From Pseudomonas sp. FP2196 (GTDB taxonomy: Bacteria; Pseudomonadota; Gammaproteobacteria; Pseudomonadales; Pseudomonadaceae), in NCBI RefSeq assembly GCF_030687715.1, contig NZ_CP117445.1, positions 2,717,501-2,781,500 of the forward strand: DNA of 64,000 nt, given 5' to 3'. The position numbers and the translations under genes were made by a program. Under the pieces are notes generated by a model. It did no database searches and was not told where the DNA came from. It worked only from the letters and a program-made list of their open reading frames with translations. Shown here piece after piece: positions 1 to 21,800 of this stretch; the first letter of the stretch is position 1, and each line of letters starts with the position of its first letter.

Positions 1-1775
<1,775 letters not shown>

Positions 1776-1924
1776 TATAACACCCAAGCAATTTGCGTCG
1801 AAAGGCCAAGTTGCGGTGTGTGAAGACGAAACGAACCGAAAGTTCGATGTTCACAAAACACCGAAAGCTGTCACATACCCAATTTGCTGAAGCGAGGCCA
1901 ACTGGTCACGACTCAGTACCCGAA

Positions 1925-2044
1925 TTTCTTGACGACCATAGAGCGTTGGAACCACCTGATCCCATCCCGAACTCAGCAGTGAAACGATGCATCGCCGATG
2001 GTAGTGTGGGGTTTCCCCATGTGAGAGTAGGTCATCGTCAAGAT
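1925..2044 (+). rRNA. rrf: 5S ribosomal RNA
   Basis: About 120 nt with the typical gammaproteobacterial core 'CCTGATCCCATCCCGAACTCAG'. The 5' 'TTCTTGACGAC' pairs with the 3' 'GTCATCGTCAAGA' to close helix I. It lies 150 nt after the 23S end, and the spacer (1776-1924) shows no tRNA gene. Confidence 0.97.
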
Positions 2045-2053
2045 TAAATTCCG

Positions 2054-2089
2054 AAACCCCAATTGCGAAAGCAGTTGGGGTTTTGTTTT
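2054..2089 (+). terminator. Rho-independent terminator of the rRNA operon
   Basis: The 13-bp stem AAACCCCAATTGC / GCAGTTGGGGTTT (one G-T wobble) closes a GAAA tetraloop and is followed by TTGTTTTG. It starts 10 nt after 5S rRNA and marks the end of the ribosomal operon. Confidence 0.95.
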
Positions 2090-2445
2090 GCCCGCAGGAA
2101 AGTTCGTACAGCATTCACAAGCGCAATGGCTCAGGAAGAGTCCGATACTTATTTCGCAAATTTCCTACATTTTGTTTGCCTCGCCAGTAAAAAACAGGGT
2201 TATTATCCGACGGCGTTTCGGGTCATAAGCCCGGCGCCAGAAGATTGCCGCGTGTCCACAGACCCGGTAATCGCAGCCGATCGGGACCACCCTGGCGCTG
2301 TTATCCCCGCACAGGTTGTTCCTCGTCGTTGACCCTCAGATGGAAGCAGAGGTTTCAATTGATCACGCGGTTTGCAATCGACGATGTAATGGCCAAGGCG
2401 ACCGATCTCGCCAGTGCGCCAGTCAATTCTCCAGCTGTTTGTGCT

Positions 2446-2467
2446 GACCGCGTTGCGGTTTTTTTCG
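2446..2467 (+). terminator. Possible attenuator or weak terminator in the NRPS leader
   Basis: ACCGC-GTT-GCGGT is directly followed by a run of T residues. The stem is only 5 bp, so termination could be weak. It lies about 185 nt before the NRPS start codon and inside the likely leader, so it could be an attenuator rather than the end of a transcript. I see no gene that it would terminate. Confidence 0.35.
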
Positions 2468-2588
2468 CCTGCTCATCTCCCCCTGATTTCATGTGTGTGC
2501 CCGCATCGGACCTAGGTCTGCACTCGCGCGCCGCGCCATCTCCCTGAATTCGAATCACCGAACCGGCGCTTGAGGCCGGAGCCTGACT

Positions 2589-2611
2589 GACGGGGACGTA
2601 CTGTCGCCGTC
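2589..2611 (+). promoter_or_regulatory. Possible RsmA/RsmE binding hairpin (upstream site)
   Basis: GACGG (2589-2593) can pair with CCGTC (2607-2611), leaving GGA (2594-2596) at the start of the loop. The ten bases ACGGGGACGT (2590-2599) match the Rsm consensus (A/U)CANGGANG(U/A) at all but one position. Exposure of GGA in a hairpin loop is the usual form of such sites. Confidence 0.45.
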
Positions 2612-2631
2612 TGATCACAAAAATAAAGTAG

Positions 2632-2641
2632 TCATGGACGG
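2632..2641 (+). promoter_or_regulatory. Likely RsmA/RsmE site overlapping the NRPS ribosome binding site
   Basis: TCATGGACGG fits the Rsm core CANGGANG exactly. Its GGACGG is also the only ribosome-binding-like sequence ahead of the ATG at 2651, with 9 nt spacing. In fluorescent pseudomonads RsmA/RsmE block translation of secondary-metabolite mRNAs at such sites until GacS/GacA-driven small RNAs titrate them. The overlap supports 2651 as the start codon. Confidence 0.5.
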
Positions 2642-2650
2642 TAGCCTCCG

Positions 2651-11739
<9,089 letters not shown>

Positions 11740-11743
<4 letters not shown>

Positions 11744-14700
11744 ATGCCGATCAATTGCTGGCGCTGTTCGCTCGTCATGGCGTGGTGCTCGATGTGGATG
11801 GCGACAAACTGCGCTGCAAGGCGCCTCGGGGTTTTCTCACCGAAGAGCTGACCCAGGCGCTCAAGCAACACAAGCAGGAACTGATTGCCTTGCTCGGTGG
11901 CCAGGACAGCGCGGCGATTCCCCGTCGTGGCGGCGAGCAAACAGCCTGGCCGTTGTCGTTTTCGCAGCGGCAACTTTGGTTTCTCGATCAACTGGAGCCT
12001 GGTAACCCGTTCTACAACGTGCCAACCGCAGTGACGCTCAAGGGGCATCTGGACGTTGCGCTGTTGGAGCGCGCGCTGAATGAGCTGGTGAGCCGCCACG
12101 AAATCCTGCGCACGACCTTTTGCCGCGTGGAAGGCGAGCCGCGCCAAGTGGTGCATCCGCCGGTGGCGCAGTCGTTGCCGGTCAAGGATCTGCGCCCGTT
12201 GTCTGCCCGCGAGCGTGAGCAGCAGGTCAGCCGCGCCGTCGAGCAGGAGGCCCGTGCGCCGTTCGATCTGGCCAGCGGGCCGTTGCTGCGCGCGTCTTTG
12301 CTGCGCTTGGCCGACGACGAATACCTGTGGCTTTACAGCGTGCATCACATCATCGCGGACGGTTGGTCGATGGGTGTGATCCTGCATGAGGTCGCCGTGT
12401 TGTATGGCGATTATCAGCGTGGCGAGGCACCGAGTCTGGCGCCGCTGCCGGTGCAATACGCCGACTACGCCTGCTGGCAGCAACAGCGCGTGGGCGGAGC
12501 GATGCTGGACGATCAACTCGACTACTGGCGCCGCGCCCTGGCCGATGCGCCGGCGCTGTCGACCTTGCCCGCCGACCGGCCGCGACCGTTGGTGCAGCGT
12601 TATGTCGGGGCAACTTTCAGCGCCTGCGTCGATGGCGGCACACTGCGCGAACTCACGGCGTTGGCCCGGCAGACGCAAGGCACGCTGTTCAACGTGCTGC
12701 TGGGGGCGTTGGCCGTGTTGCTGTGGCGCCACAGCGGCCAGCAGGATTTGTGCATCGGCACGCCTTTCGCCAATCGCAACCGTGCGGAAATCGAGCCGCT
12801 GATCGGTCACTTCGTCAATACGCTGGTGCTGCGTCAACGCTTGAACCCGCAGCAGACCTTCGCCGAACTGCTGCGCGAGGTCCGCGGCCAGATGCTCGAC
12901 GTCCACGCCCATCAGGACGTGCCGTTCGACCGCGTGGTCGAGGCGCTCAACCCACAGCGCGATACCGGTCATTCGCCACTGTTTCAGGTGATGCTGGTGC
13001 TGCAGAACACCCCCGGCAACGCCGTGCAAATGCCCGGGCTGACACTGGCGCCGTACAGCACCAGCAGTGCCACGGCCAAGTTCGATCTGGCGTTTGAATG
13101 GGTCGAGCGCGAAGGGCGTCTGGACTTGTTGGTGGAATACAACACCGACCTGTACGACGTCGCGACCATCGAACGCCTGAGCGGCCACTACCGGCATCTG
13201 CTCGAACAGATCGCCACGGACGCCAAACAACCGATTGGTGCGCTGCCATTATTGGCCGAAGCCGAACGTCAGCAGATTCTGCTCGACTTCAATCATGCAG
13301 CTGCGCTGACGCAAACGGTCGACTGTGTTCATCGTCTGGTCGAAACCCAAGTCGCGCGCAACCCGCAGGCTTGCGCGGTGGTGTTCGAAGGCGAGTCGCT
13401 GAGTTACGCCGAACTGAATGCCCAGGCCAACCGCTTGGCGCGGCACCTGATTAGCCTGGGTGTCGGCCCGGATGTGCGCGTGGCCGTGTGCATCGAGCGT
13501 TCGCTGGCGTTGCCCGTCGCATTGCTGGCGGTGCTCAAGGCCGGTGGCGCTTATGTGCCGCTGGACCCGGATTATCCGCTGGGGCGCCTGAGTCATATGC
13601 TCGGTGACAGTACACCGGCGGTGCTGCTGACCCTGGGTTCGGCGCACGGAATTTTGCGTCAGGCCCTGCAAGGCTCAACCTGGGAAGCGCCGGTGCTGGA
13701 CCTCAAGGACGACGCCGCGAGTTGGGCGCAGTTGTCGGCGGACAATCTCGATCCGCACAGTGTCGGGGTCACGCCCGATCATCTGGCCTACGTGATCTAC
13801 ACCTCGGGCACCACCGGTTTGCCCAAAGGCGTGATGGTTGCCCACCGTGGCCTGAGCAATCTGTTGCTGTGGTGTTTGCAGGTCTGCGGCGAAGCAGGGG
13901 CGATGCTGCACAAGATCCCGTTCGGTTTCGACGCCTCGGCCTGGGAGACGTTCTGGCCGCTGGCAACCGGTGGGCGTCTGGTGATAGCGCGGCCCGGCGG
14001 CCATTACGAGCCGGCGTATCTGGCCCGCGAAACCCGCGAACAGCAGGTCACGGCACTGGTGTTTGTGCCGGCAATGCTTGAGCTGTTTCTGGAGGTCGAA
14101 GAGGTCAGTCTGTGTGCTTCGCTCACCGATGTATTCAGCGGCGGCGGTGAGTTGCCGCCAGCCCTGGCCCGGCGTTTCCAGGAGCGCCTGCCGCATGTGC
14201 GCCTCCACAACGTCTATGGCCCCACCGAAACCACGGTGATCAACAGCATCTGGACGTTGCAGCCCGGCGCCGAGGTGCCGGCGCTGAAACTGCCAATCGG
14301 TCGACCGATCGCCAACAACCGCTTTTACGTGCTCGATGAGCGCGATGCGCCGGTGCCTGTGGGCGTTACCGGGCACTTGCACATCGGCGGTGTCGGCGTC
14401 GCTCGGGGTTATCTGGGGCTGGAGCAGCTCAGTGCCGAGCGCTTTATCGACAGCCCATTCGTCGCAGGCGATCGGCTCTATCGCAGTGGCGATCTGGCGC
14501 GTTATCGCGCGGACGGACAGCTGGAATTCCTCGGCCGCAACGACTTTCAAGTCAAGTTGCGCGGTGTGCGTCTGGAACTGGGCGAGATTGAGGCTCGGCT
14601 GGAGGCGTTTGCAGGCATTCGCAGCGCCGTGGTGCTGATGGTTGGCGAAACGGCGCAGGATCAGCGGCTGGTCGCCTGTTGCGTGGTCGCCGCGCAACCG

Positions 14701-15852
14701 GACGAGACGGCGGTGCATGCGCATCTGGCGGCGACGCTGCCCCGAGCGGTTGTCCCCGGCAGCTATTTGTGGCTCGACCACTTGCCGCTGACCGCCAATG
14801 GCAAGGTGGAACGCGCCGCGTTGACGGCACTGGCGGATCAGGACCTGGCCGATCGTCAGGTCAACCTGAGCAGCCCGCGCGATCACATCGAACTGGCGCT
14901 GTACCAGATCTGGAAAAGCCTGTTACTGGCGCCGCAGATTGGCATTCGCGACAACTTTTTCAATGTCGGCGGCACGTCCATCGCCGCGATCAAGATGGCC
15001 CATGAAATCAGCCAGATGTTTGCGGTGGAAGTGCCGGTGCGCGTGGTGCTCAGCTACCCGACCATCGAGGCGTTGGGCGGCTGGCTGCGGATCGGGGCCA
15101 ACCCGGCCGTGGCGCAAAGTAATCTGATCGAGTTTCGCCGGGGCGCCGGCCGGAGCAATGTGGTGTGTATTCACCCGGCGGGCGGTACGGCGTTCTGTTA
15201 TCTGTCCCTGGCCAAGGTGCTGCCCGAAGACGCCGGCGTCTACGGTGTGCAATCGCCGGGGCTGAATCCGGGGGAGAGCACCGAGCCGACGGTCGAAGCG
15301 ATGGCCGAGGCGTATCTGCGCCTGATCGCCCCCCTGATCATTCAGCCGCTGGTGCTCACCGGACTATCGTTCGGTGGCCTGGTGGCTTACGAAATGGCGC
15401 GGCGGTTGACGGCAGCCGGGCATCGTCAGGTGAGCGTGGTGTTGCTCGATACTCAAGGCAGCGACGATCCGGGTTTTCGCGAGCAGATCGGTACGGTGGA
15501 CATGGCCGAGTTCCGCGACAAGCTGGTGCGCTTCAACGGCATGTATCCCGGCATCGAAGACGCGCAAGTCGAGCGCTATTTCCATCTTTACAACCATAAC
15601 CGCCTGGCCATGGCCGCCTATGAGTGCGCGCCAAGCGCCGGGCGTGTCGTGCTGATTCAGGCGAGGGAAGATTTCAGCCGCCATCAGTTGCATGAGCTGC
15701 GCGGCTTCTGGCGTCGCCGCGCCGGCAGCGGCTATTTGGCGAAACTGGTCAGCGGCGGCCACTGGGACATGCTCGAAAGCGCGGAAATCCATCGGGTTTC
15801 GCAGATCATCAGGCAGGAACTGCAACGCTGTGATTCGCAGGAGGCGAAATGA
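11740..15852 (+). CDS. NRPS2: docking-C-A-T-TE termination module
   Basis: A 1370-residue NRPS whose ATG overlaps the NRPS1 stop by 4 nt. Residues 1-50 resemble the TubC-type beta-hairpin docking domain, which would accept the acidic tail of NRPS1. Then follow C4 (FSQRQLWFLDQ near 73, HHIIADG near 202), A4 533-1025 (YTSGTTGLPKG near 687), T4 (VGGTSIAAIKM, Ser near 1078) and a type I thioesterase (GLSFGG, Ser near 1210). The A4 pocket reads DAWVFGVVI, a hydrophobic pocket I cannot match to one amino acid. The TE should release or transfer a chain of the form Arg-X-thiazole-Y. It is unusual that a TE stands here although another synthetase gene follows in the same operon. Confidence 0.94.
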
Positions 15853-18800
15853 TGAGTGCCCATCACATGACGTTGCTCGCACGCTTTGCCGCGCAGGTGC
15901 AGCGAGATCCACAGGCACTGGCGGTGATCGATCAATCGGTGCAGCTGACTTACGCGCAACTGGCCAGTGCCAGCGAGCGCATCGCCAAAGGATTGCAGGC
16001 GCGCGGCGTTCAGCCCGGCCAGTCGCTGGCGCTGTGCATGCCGCGCTCCTGGCAATGGCTGGCGGCGATGCTCGGCGCTTTGAAACTCGGTGCCGTGGTG
16101 GTTCCGCTGGATCGGGCCAGCCCGCTCAAGCGGCGCGATGTGATGTGCGCCGACGCGGCCTGTGTCGGTCTGATCACCTTGGGCGAGGAGCAGCCATGGC
16201 CGCTTTCGTCGACACTTTGGCAGGCCAGTGTCGAGGCATTGCTCGACCAGCCGGATCATCCGCCGCAAGTGCTGGCTGCAGAGTTCGCCGAGGTGATGTT
16301 CCTGTTCTACACCTCGGGCACCACCGGCACTCCGAAAGCGGTGGAGGTTGGCGAGCTCGGTCTGCTGCGTCTGGCGCACACCGACGCCTATATCGAGATT
16401 CGTCCGGCGGATCGTTTTGCCTGCCTGTCCAACCCGGCTTTCGATGCGTGCAGTTTCGAGCTGTGGGCACCGCTGCTCAACGGCTGCTGCTGCGTGATGA
16501 TCGCCGACGAAGACGCGCTGGATGCGCGACGTCTGGCCGAAGTTCTGGAGCAAACCCGGGTCGACAACCTGTTCATGACGGTTTCGCTGTTCAACACCTT
16601 GATCGCCGATTGGCCCGCGTGCTTTTCCAGCCTGCGTCAGGTGCTGATCGGTGGAGAACAAATCAGCGCCGTCGCCGTGCGTGCCTGGTACCGGGCCAAC
16701 CCTGAAAGCGCCTGCCGGATTTTCAACGTTTATGGTCCCACCGAATGCACCACGTTCGCCGTGTGCTGGCCGATTCCGCGCGACTTTGTCGGCGACCTGG
16801 TGCCCATCGGTCGCGCGTTGCCCGACACCGCTCTGCTGGTGCTGGATGACCGGCAACGGCCGGTGGCCGCAGGTGAGGTGGGCGAACTGTATTTGAGTGG
16901 CAGCGGTGTCGCCCGGGGTTATCGCAACCGGCCCGAAGAAACGGCACGCCAGTTCGTGCGTTTGCCCGAACTCGATGGCGGGGCCCAGGTGCATTACCGC
17001 ACTGGCGATCGGGTGCGGCGCAATGCCGATGGCTTGCTTGAATATCTCGGGCGAGTTGACCGGCAGGTGAAGATTCGCGGTTTTCGAATCGAGCCGGCGG
17101 AGGTGGAGCAACGGATTCTTGAGCATCCGGGCGTGGCGCAGGTGTACGTCTGCACCCGGCGCAACGCGGCGGAAGATCATCAGTTGCTGGCGTACATCGT
17201 GCCGCGCGGTGAACTGGACTATCACGCCTTTGAAAGCCATTTGCGGGCACAACTGGCGCCGTACATGCGCCCGCATCAGTTGTTCCTGCTGGAGCGTCTG
17301 CCGTTGACTGCCAACGGCAAGATTGATCGCGATAACTTGCTCGCGCAGGCACTGAGCCCATGGCATCCAGCGGCGGCCGCCGCGCAAGACGTCAGCGCTT
17401 CGCCGGCGCTGGATTGGCTGTTATCGCAGGCCCGATCACTGCTTGGGCAACCGACGCTGAGTGCGCAGGATGACTGGCTGAGCAGTGGCGGCGATTCGCT
17501 GAAGGCCATGCGTCTGCGATCGGCAATTCGCAGTCGTTGGCAACGTGAGATCGCTGTCGGCACGTTGCTCAACGAATCCTTCGCGGTGCTGGCCGAACAG
17601 CTGACCGCTGAGCTGAGCCGCGACTCGATCTATCCACCCGCACCGTCCATCAGCACTGCCCGGCGTTTGCCGGCCACCGCTGAACAACGACGCTTGTGGT
17701 TGCTGCAACAACGTTCGCCTGCTTCGACGGCGTACAGCGTGCCGCTGATTCTGCATCTGGCGCCGGGCGTGGAGGTCGCGGCACTGGCCGCGGCCGTGGA
17801 GCGTCTGGTGATTCGCCATCCGGGGTTGCGCACGGCGTTCGTCTCCGGTGCTGAAGGTCTTGATCAGTTGATTGCCGAGCAGGGCCCGGTCTGCCGCACC
17901 TTTGCGGTCGGGCATTTCAGTGAACACAACTGGCGGGCGTTCGCGGAGCTGGTGTTCGGCACGCCGTTCGACCTGAGCACACCGAACCTGTTTCAGGCGT
18001 GGCTGTTGCCGTTTGCCGATGGCAGCTGTCGGTTGTTGTTGAATCTGCATCACATCATCGTCGACGGTTGGTCGGTGAACCTGTTGTTCGACGATCTGAT
18101 TCAGCTCTATGCCGATAGCGTGCAAGGCCGCGAGAGCCCGGAACCACCAGCACGCCTGACGGCGCTGGAGTTTGGCCTGTGGCAGCGGCAGTGGAGTATC
18201 GACCCGCATTATCGTGACCAGCGCCGCGCCCTCGCCGAATTACACCGACGTCAGGAAGAACCCTCGCCGGCGCTGCTGCCGAAGCGCGCCGTCAGTCTGC
18301 ACGCCAGGCTGTACCGAGAACCGCTGGGCGACGTGCGCAGTGCCGCCCTCGAACGGTTCTGCGTGGGACAGCGACTGACCCGTTTCGAAGTGCTGTTCAG
18401 TGTCTTCGCCTGGAGCCTTTATGCTTTGACCGGGGTTGCGCGCCCGCGTATTGCCAGCCCGGTCGCCAACCGGCCACTGGCGGAATTCGAGGACACCGTC
18501 GGCATGTTTGCCAACACGGTGCTGATTCCCACCGCCGTGGATCAGTCTTCGCCGCTGTGTGAGCAGTTGCGCAAGCAGGCCGCCACCGTGCGCGAGGTCT
18601 TGGCATTGCAGGACGTGGCACTGGCTGATCTGGTGGAAGACCTGCGGCTGTCGTCGAGCACCGCGCTGTTCGATTTCATGTTCGTGCTGGAAAACACCGA
18701 TTACGCCGCGCTGGCGGATTCAGGCCTGCGTGCCAACCTGGAATTCAGCGAGGAGTTGCACGCTAAATGCCCGCTGACATTGCTGATGGTGGGGGCCGGC

Positions 18801-21800
18801 TCGCAACTTGAATGCTGGTGGGAATACCAGTGCAGCTACTTCGATGCCGAGCAGATAAGCGCGGTGAACGCGTTGTTCCGTCGTGGCCTGGACTTGTTGC
18901 TGGAGGCCCCGGCAGCCACCCTCGACGATCTGCTGGGCCCTTATCGATCCGGCTTGCCAGCGGCCAGCGAAGGCCCGATCAGCGAGCAGGCGTTCAACAC
19001 ACTCGCGGACTGGTTTGAACATCAGGCGCACAGCACGCCCGACGCCATTGCGCTGGTGCAGGGGCAGCAGCGCCTCGCTTATGGCGAGTTGAATGCGCTG
19101 GCCGATGCCCTGGCGGCAAGTTTGATCGAGCGTCATCCGTTACCGCTCGGGAATATGCCGTTGCAGGTCGTGCTGTTCCTCGAGGCTTCGGTGGAGCACA
19201 TCGTCGCATTGCTGGCGCTGGCGAAACTCAACCTGACCGCTGTGCCGCTGGACCCGGCGTACCCTGTGGCGATCCAGCGCCAAGTGTTGGCGCAGGCACA
19301 GCCGCATTGTCTGCTGTTCAGCGCCGCGACCGAGGCGAGGCTGGATGATCTGAATGCGCGGCGGTTTGCCTTGCATCGGGTTGATCTGCTTGCCGATGTT
19401 CGGCCATTCGAACGCCCACGCCACGGCGGTGAACGCCCGTTGTATACGCTGTTCACCTCCGGCTCCACCGGTACGCCGAAAGGTGTGCAGGTATCGGAGC
19501 GGACCCTGTGCAACTTGCTGCAATGGCAACGCCACGAAGGACAGTTGCCGGCCAAAGCGGTGACGTTGCAGTTCTCCATGCTGTCGTTCGACGTGTCGTT
19601 TCAGGAGATCTTCAGCACCCTGTGCGGGGGCGGCTGTTATCACCTGATCACGCCGGGCTGGCGCCAGGATGCCGAGGCGCTGCTGGGATATCTGGTCGAG
19701 GCGCGGATCGAGCGGCTTTTCTTGCCGTATGTGGCGTTGCAGCATCTGGCGCAAACCGCCGTGGCCCGAGGCATCTATCCGGGTGCGTTGCGCGAAGTGG
19801 TGACCGCCGGGGAGCAATTGCTCTGTACCGAGGCATTGCGCAACTGGTTCAGTGCCATGCCGCAAGCCTCGCTGTTCAATCACTATGGGCCGACCGAAAC
19901 CCATGTGGTCAGCGCCATGCGTTTGCCGGCCGTGGCCCGCGACTGGCCGTTGCGCGCTCCGATCGGCCAAGCGGTCGGCAATGCCCGGTTGCTAGTGGTC
20001 GACGCGCACGATCGCCCGGTGCCGAACGGCTGCCGTGGCTACCTGCTGGTCGCGGGGCCGATGGTGGCCCGGTGTTATCTGGCCGACCCCGCGCTAAACG
20101 CTGCGCGGTTTGTCGAACTGGCAGAGGGCGAGGGTGGCAGTCGCCTGTTTTATCGAACCGGCGATCTGGCGTGGGCGGACGCACAGGGTTGTCTGCATTA
20201 TCTGGGACGCGATGATCAGCAGGTCAAGCTCAGTGGTCATCGCCTGGAGCTTGGGCAGATCGAGGCGGCGCTGATGCAGGTGCCGCAGGTGGTCAACGCG
20301 GTGGTGGCGGTTCAAGCCGAACCGCCGCGCCTGACCGCATGGCTGCAACTCGACGGCGAACCCGCAACCTGCGCACAACTGGATCGTCAGGTGGCGCGGC
20401 AACTGCCTGCTCATGTGCGCATTGATGAGTACCGGCGGATTGACGTCTGGCCACGCACCCCCAGCGGCAAGATTGACCGCAAGGCGTTGCCGGAGATGGG
20501 CGAAGCGCTGGAACGGCGCAATGCGCCACCGCCGGGCGTGCCGTTGTGTGCGCTGGAGCGGCAACTGAGCGAGCTGTTCCAGGAAGTGATCGGGCGTGAC
20601 ATCGAGCCGGAGCAGACCTTTTTCGAGGCCGGCGCCACCAGCCTCGGACTGATGCGTTTGCACGTTCGGTATAACCAGGTGTTGGCGCATCAAGTGGCAA
20701 TGGCCGATCTGTTTGAACACGTCACCGTACGGCGCTTGGCGGCACATCTGTCGAAGGCACCGATGGCTGCCGTAGAGCGTGTGCGCCAGGCCGATGAGGG
20801 GCATCAGCCGATGGCAATTATCGGCATGTCGGTCAATGTGGCTGGCGCGCAGAACCTGTCCGAGTTCTGGGCAATGGTGCAAGGCAACGGGTCAGGCATC
20901 GAACGCTTCAGCGCGAGCGAAGGCTTGGTCGGCGCCCGCAGTCAATTGGCCGGCATGCTCGACTTCGACCCTGAGTATTTCGGTATCAGCCGTCAGGAAG
21001 CGCGCCTGATGGACCCGCAACAGCGGCATCTGCTGATGGCGTGTGTGCAAGCCCTGCAACACGCGGCCATCGTGCCGGGCGCCGAGGGGCCGCGTGTCGG
21101 TCTGATCGCCAGTTGCGGCGAAACCACATACTTCCAGCAGATGCTCCGTGAAACCGCTGACGGCGATTTGCCGGACGGCTTCCAGATGGCGTTGCATCAC
21201 GATAAGGATTTTCTCGCGACCAAAGCCGCTTATCACCTCGATCTCAATGGCCCGGCCCTGAGCGTGCAGGCGGCGTGCGGCAGTTCGTTGATCGCTGTGC
21301 ATCTGGCCAGTTCGATGCTGCAACAGGGTGACAGCGACGTGATGCTGGCAGCCGGCGTGCTGATTGATCCGACGTTGACCGATGGCTATCGTCATCGCTC
21401 ACAGCACATCTTTTCCGCCGATGGTCTGTGCCGTCCTTTCAGCGACGACGCCAGCGGAACCATTGGCGCCAGTGGTTATGGCGTTGTGGTGCTCAAGCCA
21501 TTGGCCAAGGCCCGGGCGGATGGCGACCGGATCTATGCGCTGGTCGAGGGCAGCGCGTTAAACAACGATGGTCGGGCCAAGATGAGTTACACCGCACCGT
21601 CGGTGGCCGGGCAGAGCGCAGTCATTCGTGAGGCGCTGAGTCGCGCCGGATTGACCGGGGCGGACATCGGCTACATCGAAGCTCACGGCACCGGTACGTT
21701 GCTGGGTGATCCGATCGAGGTCGCGGCCTTGACCCAGGCTTTTGGCGACGCACCTGCCGAGCGTTGCGCGCTGGCCTCGGTGAAAAGTCAGATCGGCCAC

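Larger units (their letters stand above)
2090..2650 (+). other. Leader / intergenic region upstream of the NRPS operon
   Basis: About 560 nt with no convincing gene; short frames on both strands lack ribosome sites. A weak promoter-like pair, TTGCCT (2176-2181) and TATTAT (2201-2206) with a 19-nt gap, would give a 5' untranslated region of about 440 nt. The region contains a small terminator-like hairpin (2446-2466) and two GGA motifs of the Rsm type close to the NRPS start. The promoter call is only a guess. Confidence 0.5.

Noticed and set aside
1793-2332. Short + strand frames over the 23S-5S spacer, 5S rRNA and leader
   Set aside because: They overlap the rRNA and its terminator, and their codon use is not coding-like.
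15732-17387. 551-codon minus-strand open frame
   Set aside because: It is a shadow of the NRPS2 end and the A5 domain of NRPS3.
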